Origin: Halobellus sp. Atlit-31R
GTDB lineage: Archaea > Halobacteriota > Halobacteria > Halobacteriales > Haloferacaceae
Assembly (NCBI GenBank): GCA_003665935.1
Contig: QPLR01000003.1
Coordinates: forward strand, 1 to 64,000
Length of the DNA: 64,000 nucleotides
Direction of reading: 5' to 3'
Within the stretch, counting starts at the first letter, position 1; the number at the start of each line of letters is the position of its first letter. A model generated the notes under the pieces. It was not told the DNA's origin. It searched no databases and was given only the letters and a program-made list of their open reading frames with translations. This document shows, piece by piece, positions 56,612 through 64,000 of this stretch. The position numbers and the translations under genes were made by a program.

Positions 56612-56737
56612 CGTCGACGCTACGCCGGCGACACTGAAAGTCGCTCGCCTGTCGTTGGGGAGCTCTCGCGGGCGGTGTCCGTCACCTTACCGGACCGGTA
56701 TCCATATTCGCGCCGACTCCCTACGCGAAAGCGATCA

Positions 56738-57487
56738 ATGGCTTCGGACGCCCACTCGTCCTCGCTCGACGATCCGCGGACGCACATCCGCGCGTTCGGC
56801 GGCACGTTCGTCGTCGTCGCGCTCGTGGTGCTGCTCGCGACGGTGACCGTCTCGATCGGCTATCCGCTCTTGGACGCCGCCGGAATCAGTCGCGACAGCG
56901 CGCTCGGACTCGCGTTACGGAGTGCGTTCCAGTTCGTCGGCTTCGGCATCGCGGGAGCCGGGTTCCTCCTCGTGACCGATCAGACGGATCTCGTGCCGGT
57001 CCGCAAGCCGACGCGCCGGGATCTGAAGTGGCTCGTCGGCGGCTTCGTCGGGCTGCTCAGCCTGTTCGTCGCACTGTCGGGCGCGCTGAGCGCGCTCGGG
57101 ATCCAGGGAGCCGACAGCGCGATCGTCGCACAGGGCAGCGACAAACCGATCTACTTCCTCTACTTAGTCCCGGTGACGATCCTGCTCGTGGGACCGACCG
57201 AGGAACTGATCTTCCGGGGCATCGTGCAGGGGCTGTTCCGCGGCGCGTACGGGACGCGGTTCGGGATCGCGGCCGCGAGCGCGGTGTTCGCCGCCGTCCA
57301 CGTCACCTCCTACAGCGGCGAGGGGCTGCTGGCGACGCTCGCGACCGTCCTCGTGCTCGGAGGCGTTCTCGGCGTCGTCTACGAGAAGAGCAGGAACCTC
57401 GTGGTGCCGGCCGTGGTCCACGGCCTGTTCAACACCGTGCAGTTCGTCGCCGTCTACGCTTCGACGACCGGGCTCGTCAGCATCTGA
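56738..57487 (+). CDS. CPBP-family intramembrane metalloprotease
   Basis: A 249-residue protein with about seven membrane helices. The catalytic motifs of the Abi/CAAX protease family are present: EELIFRG (about 152-158), FAAVHV and HGLFNTVQF. Substrate unknown; in other organisms such enzymes process prenylated or small peptides. No bacteriocin gene is nearby. Confidence 0.87.
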   Translation: MASDAHSSSLDDPRTHIRAFGGTFVVVALVVLLATVTVSIGYPLLDAAGISRDSALGLALRSAFQFVGFGIAGAGFLLVTDQTDLVPVRKPTRRDLKWLVGGFVGLLSLFVALSGALSALGIQGADSAIVAQGSDKPIYFLYLVPVTILLVGPTEELIFRGIVQGLFRGAYGTRFGIAAASAVFAAVHVTSYSGEGLLATLATVLVLGGVLGVVYEKSRNLVVPAVVHGLFNTVQFVAVYASTTGLVSI

Positions 57488-57588
57488 CCCGGTATAGTAG
57501 CGTTCGTGACTGGTTGCACAGTCGACCGGGCGCCGTCGTGCGGTCGAGCGAGTGAAGACTCGCGAAGGCTACGACAGCGCGACGCCGC

Positions 57589-58047
57589 TCAGGCGGGGTT
57601 CTTCCGTGCCAGATCCATTCCGCAGATCGGACAGCGATCGCGGTGCTCGTCGAACTCGCGGCCGCAGCCCTGACACTGGAACGTCCACTCGCGCTTCTCG
57701 GAGATGCCGTCGCGGGCGATGATCTTCACCGCGACCTCGACGTGCTCGGCGACGTTCTGCATCGCGTAGTCGTCGGTGACGAGCGTGGCGTCGAGCTCGA
57801 ACGCCGCAGCCAGGAGCCGAACGTCGGTCTCCGAAAGCGTCTCCGAGTCGCCCGTCTCGCGGGCGGCGCGCTCGATCTTCTCGACCGTGCCGGAGGCGGG
57901 AATGTGAACGTGCATCCCGGAGCCCTCGTCGGCGTCGTAGCGGTACGACGCCTCGCCCTCCAGTTCCTCGCGGACCATCGGAACGGACGCAATGTCGTCT
58001 GTCGTGTGATACTCGTGAATGAACGCCGAAGAATCGAGAACCTGCAT
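57589..58047 (-). CDS. nob1: rRNA maturation endonuclease Nob1
   Basis: A 152-residue protein. The PIN nuclease domain has acidic residues in LDSSAFIHEY, SETDVRLLAAA and LVTDDYAMQN. The C-terminal zinc ribbon CQGCGREFDEHRDRCPICG completes the Nob1 architecture. It cleaves the 3' end of precursor 16S rRNA. It follows the PRC-barrel gene by 16 bp on the same strand. Confidence 0.92.
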   Translation of the reverse strand: MQVLDSSAFIHEYHTTDDIASVPMVREELEGEASYRYDADEGSGMHVHIPASGTVEKIERAARETGDSETLSETDVRLLAAAFELDATLVTDDYAMQNVAEHVEVAVKIIARDGISEKREWTFQCQGCGREFDEHRDRCPICGMDLARKNPA

Positions 58048-58063
58048 CGGACGTCGCCTTTGG

Positions 58064-58321
58064 TTATGGTTGCACGACGATGTAGTCTTTCACGTCTCGG
58101 ACGCTCGCGACCGGAACGCGGATGACCTGTTCGTTGTCCTCGTCGACGTCCGTCTCGAAGCGGAGCTGGTTCGGGTCGACGTCCTCGTACGGCGAGACGA
58201 GGAGGTCGTCGATCGCTCCCGTCTTGACGTTCATCTCGACGTTGTACAGCACTCCGAGCTGCGCGCCGTCAGACCCCATCACACCCTTCCCGGAGAGGTC
58301 TTCGGCGAGTTCGTTCGGCAT
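58064..58321 (-). CDS. PRC-barrel domain protein
   Basis: An 85-residue PRC-barrel protein (DLSGKGVMGSDGAQLGVLYNVEMN, then VPVASVRDVKDYIVV). Archaeal PRC barrels include cell-division factors (CdpB) and RNA-linked proteins. Position before nob1 suggests a ribosome-related role, but the sequence cannot decide. ATG 58321 is preferred over ATG 58330 because the TATA element lies 27 nt upstream of it, as for other leaderless genes here. Confidence 0.83.
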   Translation of the reverse strand: MPNELAEDLSGKGVMGSDGAQLGVLYNVEMNVKTGAIDDLLVSPYEDVDPNQLRFETDVDEDNEQVIRVPVASVRDVKDYIVVQP

Positions 58322-58343
58322 ACCCCGCATTACTGTGTACTGT

Positions 58344-58352
58344 TACATAAAC
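58344..58352 (-). promoter_or_regulatory. TATA box for the PRC-barrel-nob1 operon
   Basis: On the minus strand the sequence reads TTTATGTAA, centred 27 nt before ATG 58321, which fixes the likely start. Confidence 0.55.
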
Positions 58353-58505
58353 GCCACGGGCGGTGCAGGCCGACCAATACGCCCGATTCTGCGGGCGAAC
58401 TCGACGCGAGTATCGGTGCGAGCGACGGCAGCTACGGATGACGATGGACTTAACTACAGTCCAGCAGTGTTCTACACATAAGGAACTTCTCCGGGGTGAT
58501 TCTCT

Positions 58506-60320
58506 ATGTCTGACACCGACGCCGACGCCGCCTCGACAGCCGAATCGAACGCGCTGCGTACACCGATCGTCGCCGTTCTCGGCCACGTCGACCACGGCAA
58601 GACGACGCTGCTGGATACGATCCGCGGGTCCGCCGTGAGCGAAGGCGAGGCGGGCGCGATCACCCAGCACATCGGCGCGACGGCCGTCCCGCTCGACACC
58701 GTCTCGGAGATGGCGGGCGAGCTCGTCGACCCCTCGGACTTCGATCTGCCCGGTCTGCTGTTCATCGACACGCCGGGCCACCACTCGTTCACCACGCTGC
58801 GCTCGCGCGGCGGCGCGCTGGCGGACATCGCCGTCGTCGTCGTCGACGTCAACGACGGCTTCCAGCCGCAGACGATCGAGGCGCTGGAGATCCTCCAGCG
58901 GACCGGCACGCCGTTCATCGTCGCCGCCAACAAGATCGACACGACGCCCGGCTGGAACCCCAACGACGGAGAGCCGATCCAGGTGACGTACGAGAGCCAG
59001 TCGAGCAACGCCCGGAGCCGGCTCGACGAGAACCTCTACGAGATCATCGGCGACCTCTCCGACGAGGGCTTCTCGGCCGATCTCTACTGGCGCGTCCAGA
59101 ACTTCACGAAGAACGTCGGCGTCGTCCCGATCTCGGCGATCACCAGCGAGGGCATCCCGGACCTGCTCGCGGTCCTGATGGGACTCTCCCAGCGCTATAT
59201 GAAAGAGCAGATGGCCGTCGACGTGACCGGCCCCGGCGCGGGTACGGTGCTCGAAGTGAAAGACGAGCGCGGCTTCGGGGCCACCGTCGACGTCGTCCTC
59301 TACGACGGCAGCGTCCGCGCGGACGACCAGATCGTCGTCGGCGGGATCGACGGGCCGATCGTCACCGACGTCCGCGCGCTGTTGCAGCCCCGACCGAACG
59401 CGGAGATCCGCGTGGAAAAGCGGTTCGACAAGGTCGAGGAGGTCCGCGCCGCGGCGGGGATCAAGATCGCCGCCCCCGAACTCGACGACGCGATGGCGGG
59501 CGCGCCGATCCGCGTGGTCCGCGACCGCGACATCGACGAGGTCGTCGAGGAAGTCGAGGCCGAACTCGCCGAGATCCAGGTGTCGACCGAGGAGGAAGGC
59601 GTCGTCGTCAAAGCCGACACGCTCGGTAGTCTCGAAGCGATGGCGAACGCGCTCAAGGAGGCGGAGGTGCCGATCCTCCGCGCGGAGGTCGGCGACATCG
59701 CGCCGCGGGACGTCGCCGTCGCCTCGACTGCAAACGAGGAGAAACACCGCGTCATCCTCGGCTTCAACGTCGACGTCCTCTCGAATGCCGAGACCGAACT
59801 CGAAGACAGCGAGGTCAAACTGTTCGACGACGACGTCATCTACCAGCTCATCGAGGAGTACGAAGGCTACGTCGAGGAGATCGAGCGCGCCCAGCAGGAG
59901 ACCGTCCTCGACAAGATCGTCCGGCCGTGTCGCTTCCGCATCCTCGAAGACCACGTCTTCCGGCAGTCCGACCCGGCGGTCGTCGGTGTCGAAGTGCTCT
60001 CGGGAACGCTGAAGAACAACCAGAACGTCGTGAAGTGGGAGGGCAACGAGGCCACCCGCGTCGGTCAGCTCTCGGGCATTCAAGAGCAGGGCGAAGACGT
60101 CTCGGAGGCCCGGTCTGGCACCCGCGTCTCCGTCGCGATCGACGGGCCGACGGTCGGCCGCCAGATCGACGAGGGCGACGAGTTGTGGATTCAACTCCCC
60201 GAGAAGCACGCGAAGATCCTCGAACAGGAACTCTCCGACGACATCCCGGCCGACGAGCTGGAGGCGCTGACGAGCTATCTCGACAAGCACCGCAAGCGCG
60301 ACCCCTTCTGGGGGAAGTAG
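58506..60320 (+). CDS. infB: Translation initiation factor aIF5B
   Basis: A 604-residue GTPase. G1 is GHVDHGKT at 26-33, G3 is DTPGHHSF and G4 is NKID. Beta-barrel domain 2, the alpha/beta domain 3 and the C-terminal barrel that binds initiator tRNA follow. It promotes subunit joining. No intein interrupts it. It is divergent from the PRC-barrel-nob1 pair, giving a translation-related neighbourhood. Confidence 0.95.
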   Translation: MSDTDADAASTAESNALRTPIVAVLGHVDHGKTTLLDTIRGSAVSEGEAGAITQHIGATAVPLDTVSEMAGELVDPSDFDLPGLLFIDTPGHHSFTTLRSRGGALADIAVVVVDVNDGFQPQTIEALEILQRTGTPFIVAANKIDTTPGWNPNDGEPIQVTYESQSSNARSRLDENLYEIIGDLSDEGFSADLYWRVQNFTKNVGVVPISAITSEGIPDLLAVLMGLSQRYMKEQMAVDVTGPGAGTVLEVKDERGFGATVDVVLYDGSVRADDQIVVGGIDGPIVTDVRALLQPRPNAEIRVEKRFDKVEEVRAAAGIKIAAPELDDAMAGAPIRVVRDRDIDEVVEEVEAELAEIQVSTEEEGVVVKADTLGSLEAMANALKEAEVPILRAEVGDIAPRDVAVASTANEEKHRVILGFNVDVLSNAETELEDSEVKLFDDDVIYQLIEEYEGYVEEIERAQQETVLDKIVRPCRFRILEDHVFRQSDPAVVGVEVLSGTLKNNQNVVKWEGNEATRVGQLSGIQEQGEDVSEARSGTRVSVAIDGPTVGRQIDEGDELWIQLPEKHAKILEQELSDDIPADELEALTSYLDKHRKRDPFWGK

Positions 60321-60388
60321 CGACACTTCGCGGTGCCGGCGACTCCGACCGTTTCTCACAGACGCAGTTCGACAGAAGCGAGCCGCGG

Positions 60389-60769
60389 CTATCGCGCCGT
60401 CGGCGTGAGCCCGTCGCCGACGGTGTTCATCACCTGAAGCGCCGCGGAGGCGGCGAGCCCGCGGGCGACCTCGTCGCGGTCCTCGTCGGTGAGTCCCGAT
60501 TCGAGGTCTTCCTCGTCGGGCGTAAAGCCCGCGCTGACCGGTCGACCGGCGGGCGGACGGACCGCCACGGTCGCCTGCGGCCCGTTCGCACCGTAGGAAA
60601 GTTCCGAGCCGACGGCGTAGCCCTCGGGGAGGTACGCCTGCGTCCGGGAGACGATGCCGGCGACGGCCGTCCGGAGCTGTCGTACCTGCGCCGCGGAGAG
60701 GTCGACGTCCTCGGGACGGCCGGCGTCGACGACACCAGGAGCGCCTGCGTACGGATTATTTCCGTTCAT
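60389..60769 (-). CDS. Conserved haloarchaeal protein of unknown function (DUF5811-like)
   Basis: A 126-residue soluble protein beginning MNGNNPYAGAPGVVD. It has a mixed alpha/beta pattern, an acidic segment (DEEDLESGLTDEDRDEVA) and a helical C-terminus (ALQVMNTVGDGL). I associate it with haloarchaeal DUF5811. ATG 60769 was chosen; the upstream frame is shadow of the decarboxylase. Confidence 0.72.
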   Translation of the reverse strand: MNGNNPYAGAPGVVDAGRPEDVDLSAAQVRQLRTAVAGIVSRTQAYLPEGYAVGSELSYGANGPQATVAVRPPAGRPVSAGFTPDEEDLESGLTDEDRDEVARGLAASAALQVMNTVGDGLTPTAR

Positions 60770-60873
60770 ACAGTGAGTCGTCGTAATTAGGACGACACGC
60801 CGTATAAATTCGTCGGCAGCAGCGAACCGTTCGTCGTCCGAAAGACCGCCGAACACGCCGTCCGAGCGCAGTA

Positions 60874-61347
60874 TCAGAAGATCGAGTCGCTGTCGCCGTA
60901 CACCGCGAGCGTGACTGCCGTCGTGTACCCCTCGCCGTCGGCTTCGGCGGTCGTGACCGTCACGGATTCGTCGGTGAAGGTCCAGTCGTCCCGGAGCTCG
61001 CGGCCCGCCTCGAGGCCGACAGTGACGCTCCGGCGCACGGCGGTCGGGTCCTCGCCGGAGGCCTCGTAGAACAGTCCCGGTCCCGAACCGGTCGCCCAGC
61101 CGAGGCCCGCCGAGACGGTGCCGACGCCGCCGGTCGTCGCCCGCGCTTCGACGACGGTCAGCCGGTCGCCCGCCGGTCCCAGGTCGGGCGCGGTTCCGAC
61201 TTCCTCGACCGCGGCGTCGGCCGGGATCACGGAGGAGACCGCGACGAGATTGTAGTTGTGGACGTTCGCGTCGGCGAGGGCGGCGTCGTAGGAAGCCATC
61301 TTGGTGGGCGCATCGCCCACGCCGTGAACGATCCGAATCGTGTGCAT
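60874..61347 (-). CDS. pdaD: Pyruvoyl-dependent arginine decarboxylase
   Basis: A 157-residue proenzyme. The self-cleavage site lies between the two serines of AVSSVIP at about 38-42, producing the pyruvoyl cofactor. GLGWATGSGPGLFYEASGED holds the conserved catalytic-domain residues. It forms agmatine from arginine. Agmatine is the substrate of TiaS, encoded at 39219-40496, so the two genes supply one tRNA modification. Confidence 0.88.
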   Translation of the reverse strand: MHTIRIVHGVGDAPTKMASYDAALADANVHNYNLVAVSSVIPADAAVEEVGTAPDLGPAGDRLTVVEARATTGGVGTVSAGLGWATGSGPGLFYEASGEDPTAVRRSVTVGLEAGRELRDDWTFTDESVTVTTAEADGEGYTTAVTLAVYGDSDSIF

Positions 61348-61488
61348 ACTGGAGCACGACGGCGCGGAGAATAAGCCGTTACGAATCCGCTCTCGGGGGC
61401 GACCGGCTCATAGGGGGTATGGTAACTGTTCGGAGATTCTCGCCGTACCGTCCGGCGAGAAATCTACGAGGACGTACGATACTCTCTA

Positions 61489-62718
61489 TCAGTACTGGTA
61501 GGTGGTCGGCCCCGGAATCGTCGTCTGCTCGTCGGCGTCTTCGATCTTCGCGTAGGCGTCGTCGAAGTCGCCGCGGCGGACCTCGGTGCGGCCGTCGCGG
61601 ATGGCGAACATTCCGGCCTCGGTCGCCAGCGCGGCGATGTCGGCCCCGGAGTAGTCGTCGAGGAAGGTGGCGAGGTCGCCGAAGTCGACGTCGGCGGCGA
61701 TGTTCATCTCGCGCGTGTGGATCTCCAGAATGTGCTCGCGACCCTCCTGACTCGGTTTGGGGACCTCGATGAGGCGGTCGAAGCGGCCGGGACGGAGGAT
61801 CGCTTCGTCGAGCATATCGAAGCGGTTCGTCGCCGCCATAATCCGGACGTCGCCGCGGTCGTCGAAGCCGTCCATCTCCGAGAGCAGTTGCATCATCGTC
61901 CGCTGGACTTCGGCGTCGCCGGAGGTCTTCGAGTCCGTCCGCTTGGAGGCGACGGCGTCGATCTCGTCGATGAAGATCACCGCCGGTTCGCGCTCGGCGG
62001 CGAGATCGAAGAGGTCGCGGACGAGCCGCGACCCCTCGCCGATGAACTTCCGGACGAGCTCGGAGCCGGCCATCTTGATGAACGTCGCGTCGGTCTCGTT
62101 GGCGACGGCCTTCGCGAGCATCGTCTTACCCGTCCCCGGCGGCCCGTAGAGCAGGACGCCCGACGGCGGATCGACGCCGACCTTCTCGAACATCTCGGGG
62201 CTCGTGAGCGGATCCTCGACGGCCTCGCGGACCTCGCGGACCTGCTCGTCGATGCCGCCGATGTCCCCGTAGGCGACTTCCGGCGACGCGTCGATCTCCA
62301 TCGCCTGCGCCCGCGAGTCGGTCTCGTCGTCCAGCAGTTGCTGGATCGCGAAGGAGTCGTTGATCGCGACACGGTCACCCGCTTCGAGTTCGCTGTCGAG
62401 GTGCGGGGAAGCCTCGGTGAGCACCTCCTGGTTGTTCCCGTGCTGTTTGATCACGACGCCGTCGTCGGTGAGCTCTTCGACCGTCGCGAGATACAGCGAC
62501 GAGGTCTTCAGCGTCTCGTTTCGGCGCTTGAGCTGCTGGACCTCCTCCTGCAACTCCTGGTGACGATCGGTCGCGTCGGAGAGGCGGTCGTCGAGTTCCT
62601 CGTTGACGGAGACGAGTCGTCGGTAGTGCTGGCGGATCGCCGCTAGGCGTTCCGCATCCGACATCTCTGGGTCGAGATCCAGACGCGGTCGGTCTGGAAG
62701 AGACGGACTCCGGGACAT
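61489..62718 (-). CDS. pan: Proteasome-activating nucleotidase (PAN)
   Basis: A 409-residue AAA ATPase. An N-terminal coiled coil (about 25-70) and an OB domain precede the AAA module. Walker A is GPPGTGKT at about 190-197, Walker B is IFIDEIDAVASKR, and the arginine fingers are in RPGRFDR. The C-terminus is TYQY, a variant of the HbYX gate-opening motif in which the tyrosines flank Gln. It unfolds substrates for the 20S proteasome. Confidence 0.92.
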   Translation of the reverse strand: MSRSPSLPDRPRLDLDPEMSDAERLAAIRQHYRRLVSVNEELDDRLSDATDRHQELQEEVQQLKRRNETLKTSSLYLATVEELTDDGVVIKQHGNNQEVLTEASPHLDSELEAGDRVAINDSFAIQQLLDDETDSRAQAMEIDASPEVAYGDIGGIDEQVREVREAVEDPLTSPEMFEKVGVDPPSGVLLYGPPGTGKTMLAKAVANETDATFIKMAGSELVRKFIGEGSRLVRDLFDLAAEREPAVIFIDEIDAVASKRTDSKTSGDAEVQRTMMQLLSEMDGFDDRGDVRIMAATNRFDMLDEAILRPGRFDRLIEVPKPSQEGREHILEIHTREMNIAADVDFGDLATFLDDYSGADIAALATEAGMFAIRDGRTEVRRGDFDDAYAKIEDADEQTTIPGPTTYQY

Positions 62719-62828
62719 CAGTTGGCCGCACTTGGGGGTGGGCGTAAATGTGCTTTTGGGTACTCACGATCCCGTACGGGTATCGCCCGTCCCGTGAGAG
62801 GTGCCCCGACCGCCGTCACACGCTTTGG

Positions 62829-63299
62829 TCACTCCTCGACGCGTTCGCCCTGATACGATCCGTCGTAGACGTCGTCGTGCGCTGCCTCCGCGAGAACGAG
62901 CTGGGCAACGCGCGCCCCGCGTTCGATCCGGATCGGATGGTGGACCTGAAGCAGCCCCTCGCCTTTGCCCTCGTAGCCGGCGTCCCAGACGGCCGTGTTG
63001 AGCATACAGGAGTTGCGCAGCAGCGTCGAACGGGGGTACAGAAAGCCGACGTGGCCGTCGGGGATCGCGATCGTCTCGGCGTACTGCAGGACGTATCCGC
63101 CCGCCTCGAGGTGGAAGACGTCGTCCTCGTCGGCGGCGACCGCCTCCCGGTCACCGACCCGCTTGCCGTCTCTGCCGACGAACCCGGGCGCATTTTGTTC
63201 GAGGATCTCTCCGAGCGTCAGGTCGACGCCGTTCGGCTGCACCTGCTCGTCAGCGAGCGGAGCGATCTGCGAAGCGACGAACGATCCGGAACGGAACAT
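62829..63299 (-). CDS. dcd: dUTPase/dCTP deaminase family protein
   Basis: A 156-residue trimeric dUTPase-fold protein with GVDLTLGEIL, FLYPRSTLLRNSC and NTAVWDAGYEGKGEGLLQVHHP, which contain the phosphate-binding Arg/Ser and catalytic Asp/Glu region. It is shorter than typical dCTP deaminases (about 190), so it may be a dUTPase or a shortened bifunctional enzyme; sequence alone leaves this open. It limits uracil in DNA. Confidence 0.82.
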   Translation of the reverse strand: MFRSGSFVASQIAPLADEQVQPNGVDLTLGEILEQNAPGFVGRDGKRVGDREAVAADEDDVFHLEAGGYVLQYAETIAIPDGHVGFLYPRSTLLRNSCMLNTAVWDAGYEGKGEGLLQVHHPIRIERGARVAQLVLAEAAHDDVYDGSYQGERVEE

Positions 63300-63439
63300 A
63301 CCGGGGGCCCGCGGTCCGGTGGCAAAACCGTGTCGCTCTCCGTAGCCGCAGTGTCGCCGAGAGTGCGCGATCTGACGAGAAATTTACCTACGCGGGGGTA
63401 AAGAAATCGGCCACGAGAGCGGCTGTTCGTATCGAATTA

Positions 63440-63463
63440 GGACCTCCTATGTGTATAAGGTCC
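63440..63463. promoter_or_regulatory. Inverted repeat upstream of the aconitase promoter
   Basis: GGACCT (63440-63445) and AGGTCC (63458-63463) form an interrupted palindrome about 30 bp upstream of the TATA element. It could be an operator. Confidence 0.3.
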
Positions 63464-63489
63464 ATATCTCCGACCTCAAACACGCGGGA

Positions 63490-63495
63490 TTTATA
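63490..63495 (+). promoter_or_regulatory. TATA box for the aconitase gene
   Basis: TTTATA is centred 30 nt before the ATG at 63523, predicting a leader of only a few bases. Confidence 0.6.
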
Positions 63496-63522
63496 GTTGT
63501 AGACAGTCGATCCTGGGATGTT

Positions 63523-64000
63523 ATGGGACAGACGCTCACGGAAAAGATTCTCGACGATCACCTCGTCGAGGGAGAGCTCGAACCCGGAGAGGAGATCGGG
63601 ATCGAGATCGATCAGGTTCTCGCACAGGACACGACTGGGACGATGGTGTGGCTGCAGTTCGAGGCGCTGGAGCTCGACGAGGTACAGACCGAGCTCGCCG
63701 CGCAGTACTGTGACCACCAGACGTACCAGTTCGACTTCAAGAACACCGACGACCACCGCTTCCTCCGCTCTGCGGCCGGCACCTACGGCGCGTACTTCTC
63801 CCGTCCGGGCAACGGCATCTGCCACAACGTCCACAAGGAGAACTTCGCCGCACCCGGCAAGACGCTGCTCGGCTCGGACTCGCACACCCCGACGCCCGGC
63901 GGCCTGGGCCAGCTCGCGATCGGTGCTGGCGGCCTCGACATCTCCGTCGCGATGGGCGGCGGCGCGTACTTCGTCGAGATGCCGGAAGTCGTCAACGTCC
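63523..64000 (+). CDS. acn: Aconitate hydratase, 5' part (truncated by window end)
   Basis: The first 159 codons are present. The N-terminus MGQTLTEKILDDHLVEGE and the motifs NGICHNVHKENFAAPG, GSDSHTPTPGGLGQLAIGAGG and VAMGGGAYF match aconitase, which isomerises citrate and isocitrate in the TCA cycle. The SDSHTPT motif is a conserved part of the active site; the iron-sulfur cysteines would lie beyond the window. An ATG five bases earlier is out of frame. Confidence 0.92.
   Translation, partial: MGQTLTEKILDDHLVEGELEPGEEIGIEIDQVLAQDTTGTMVWLQFEALELDEVQTELAAQYCDHQTYQFDFKNTDDHRFLRSAAGTYGAYFSRPGNGICHNVHKENFAAPGKTLLGSDSHTPTPGGLGQLAIGAGGLDISVAMGGGAYFVEMPEVVNV

Noticed and set aside
58269-60359. A 696-codon minus-strand frame opposite infB
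   Set aside because: No recognisable motif and it fully overlaps aIF5B, whose GTPase motifs are intact.

Overview
The window is a GC-rich (about two thirds G+C) chromosome segment of a halophilic archaeon (class Halobacteria). The proteins are strongly acidic. The lineage markers include aRF1, aIF5B, TiaS, Nob1, RPA with its associated protein, CDP-archaeol synthase, Tfx, PAN, an A-type ATP synthase and a bacteriorhodopsin gene set. Many starts are leaderless, with a TATA element about 25-30 nt before the start codon. Most of the region is dense housekeeping chromosome. I see no CRISPR array, insertion sequence or integrated element.

Layout. 1-9.7 kb: phosphate permease with a small membrane partner, a membrane-anchored winged-helix protein, a phosphoesterase, a decayed cation-efflux gene, threonine aldolase, a 2-hydroxyacid dehydrogenase, tRNA-His, a ribbon-helix-helix regulator with a palindrome upstream, and the rpa3-type single-strand-binding operon. 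9.7-22.2 kb: sugar nucleotidyltransferase, Tfx and TRAM proteins, an unusual radical SAM protein, a soluble chemotaxis transducer, prenyl diphosphate synthase, a membrane-tethered HTH protein, secreted and pilin-like proteins, and a methyltransferase.

22.3-36.3 kb is the centrepiece. The A-type ATP synthase genes atpH-I-K-E-C-F-A-B are followed, in the same direction, by a complete retinal-protein module: bat (activator with a LOV-type PAS domain), bop (bacteriorhodopsin), crtY (lycopene beta-cyclase) and blh (beta-carotene cleavage). Only after these comes the last stalk subunit, atpD. The genes for making retinal, for the light-driven proton pump, for its regulator and for the enzyme that spends the proton gradient therefore form one co-directional block. 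The bop promoter carries a sequence matching the Bat upstream activating sequence known from Halobacterium.

36.5-50.7 kb: tandem tRNA-Asp genes, a fluoride-exporter pair behind a HerA-like ATPase, TiaS, regulators, an arylsulfotransferase-like protein, a nucleobase permease with a GfcR-type regulator and PyrE, CDP-archaeol synthase, branched-chain aminotransferase, and riboflavin genes ribB and ribK (the latter with an HTH domain, RbkR type). 50.9-64 kb: ArgRS, a MinD-type ATPase with a very long acidic tail, aRF1, Nob1, aIF5B, pyruvoyl arginine decarboxylase, a PAN ATPase, a dUTPase/dCTP deaminase-family protein and the 5' part of aconitase.
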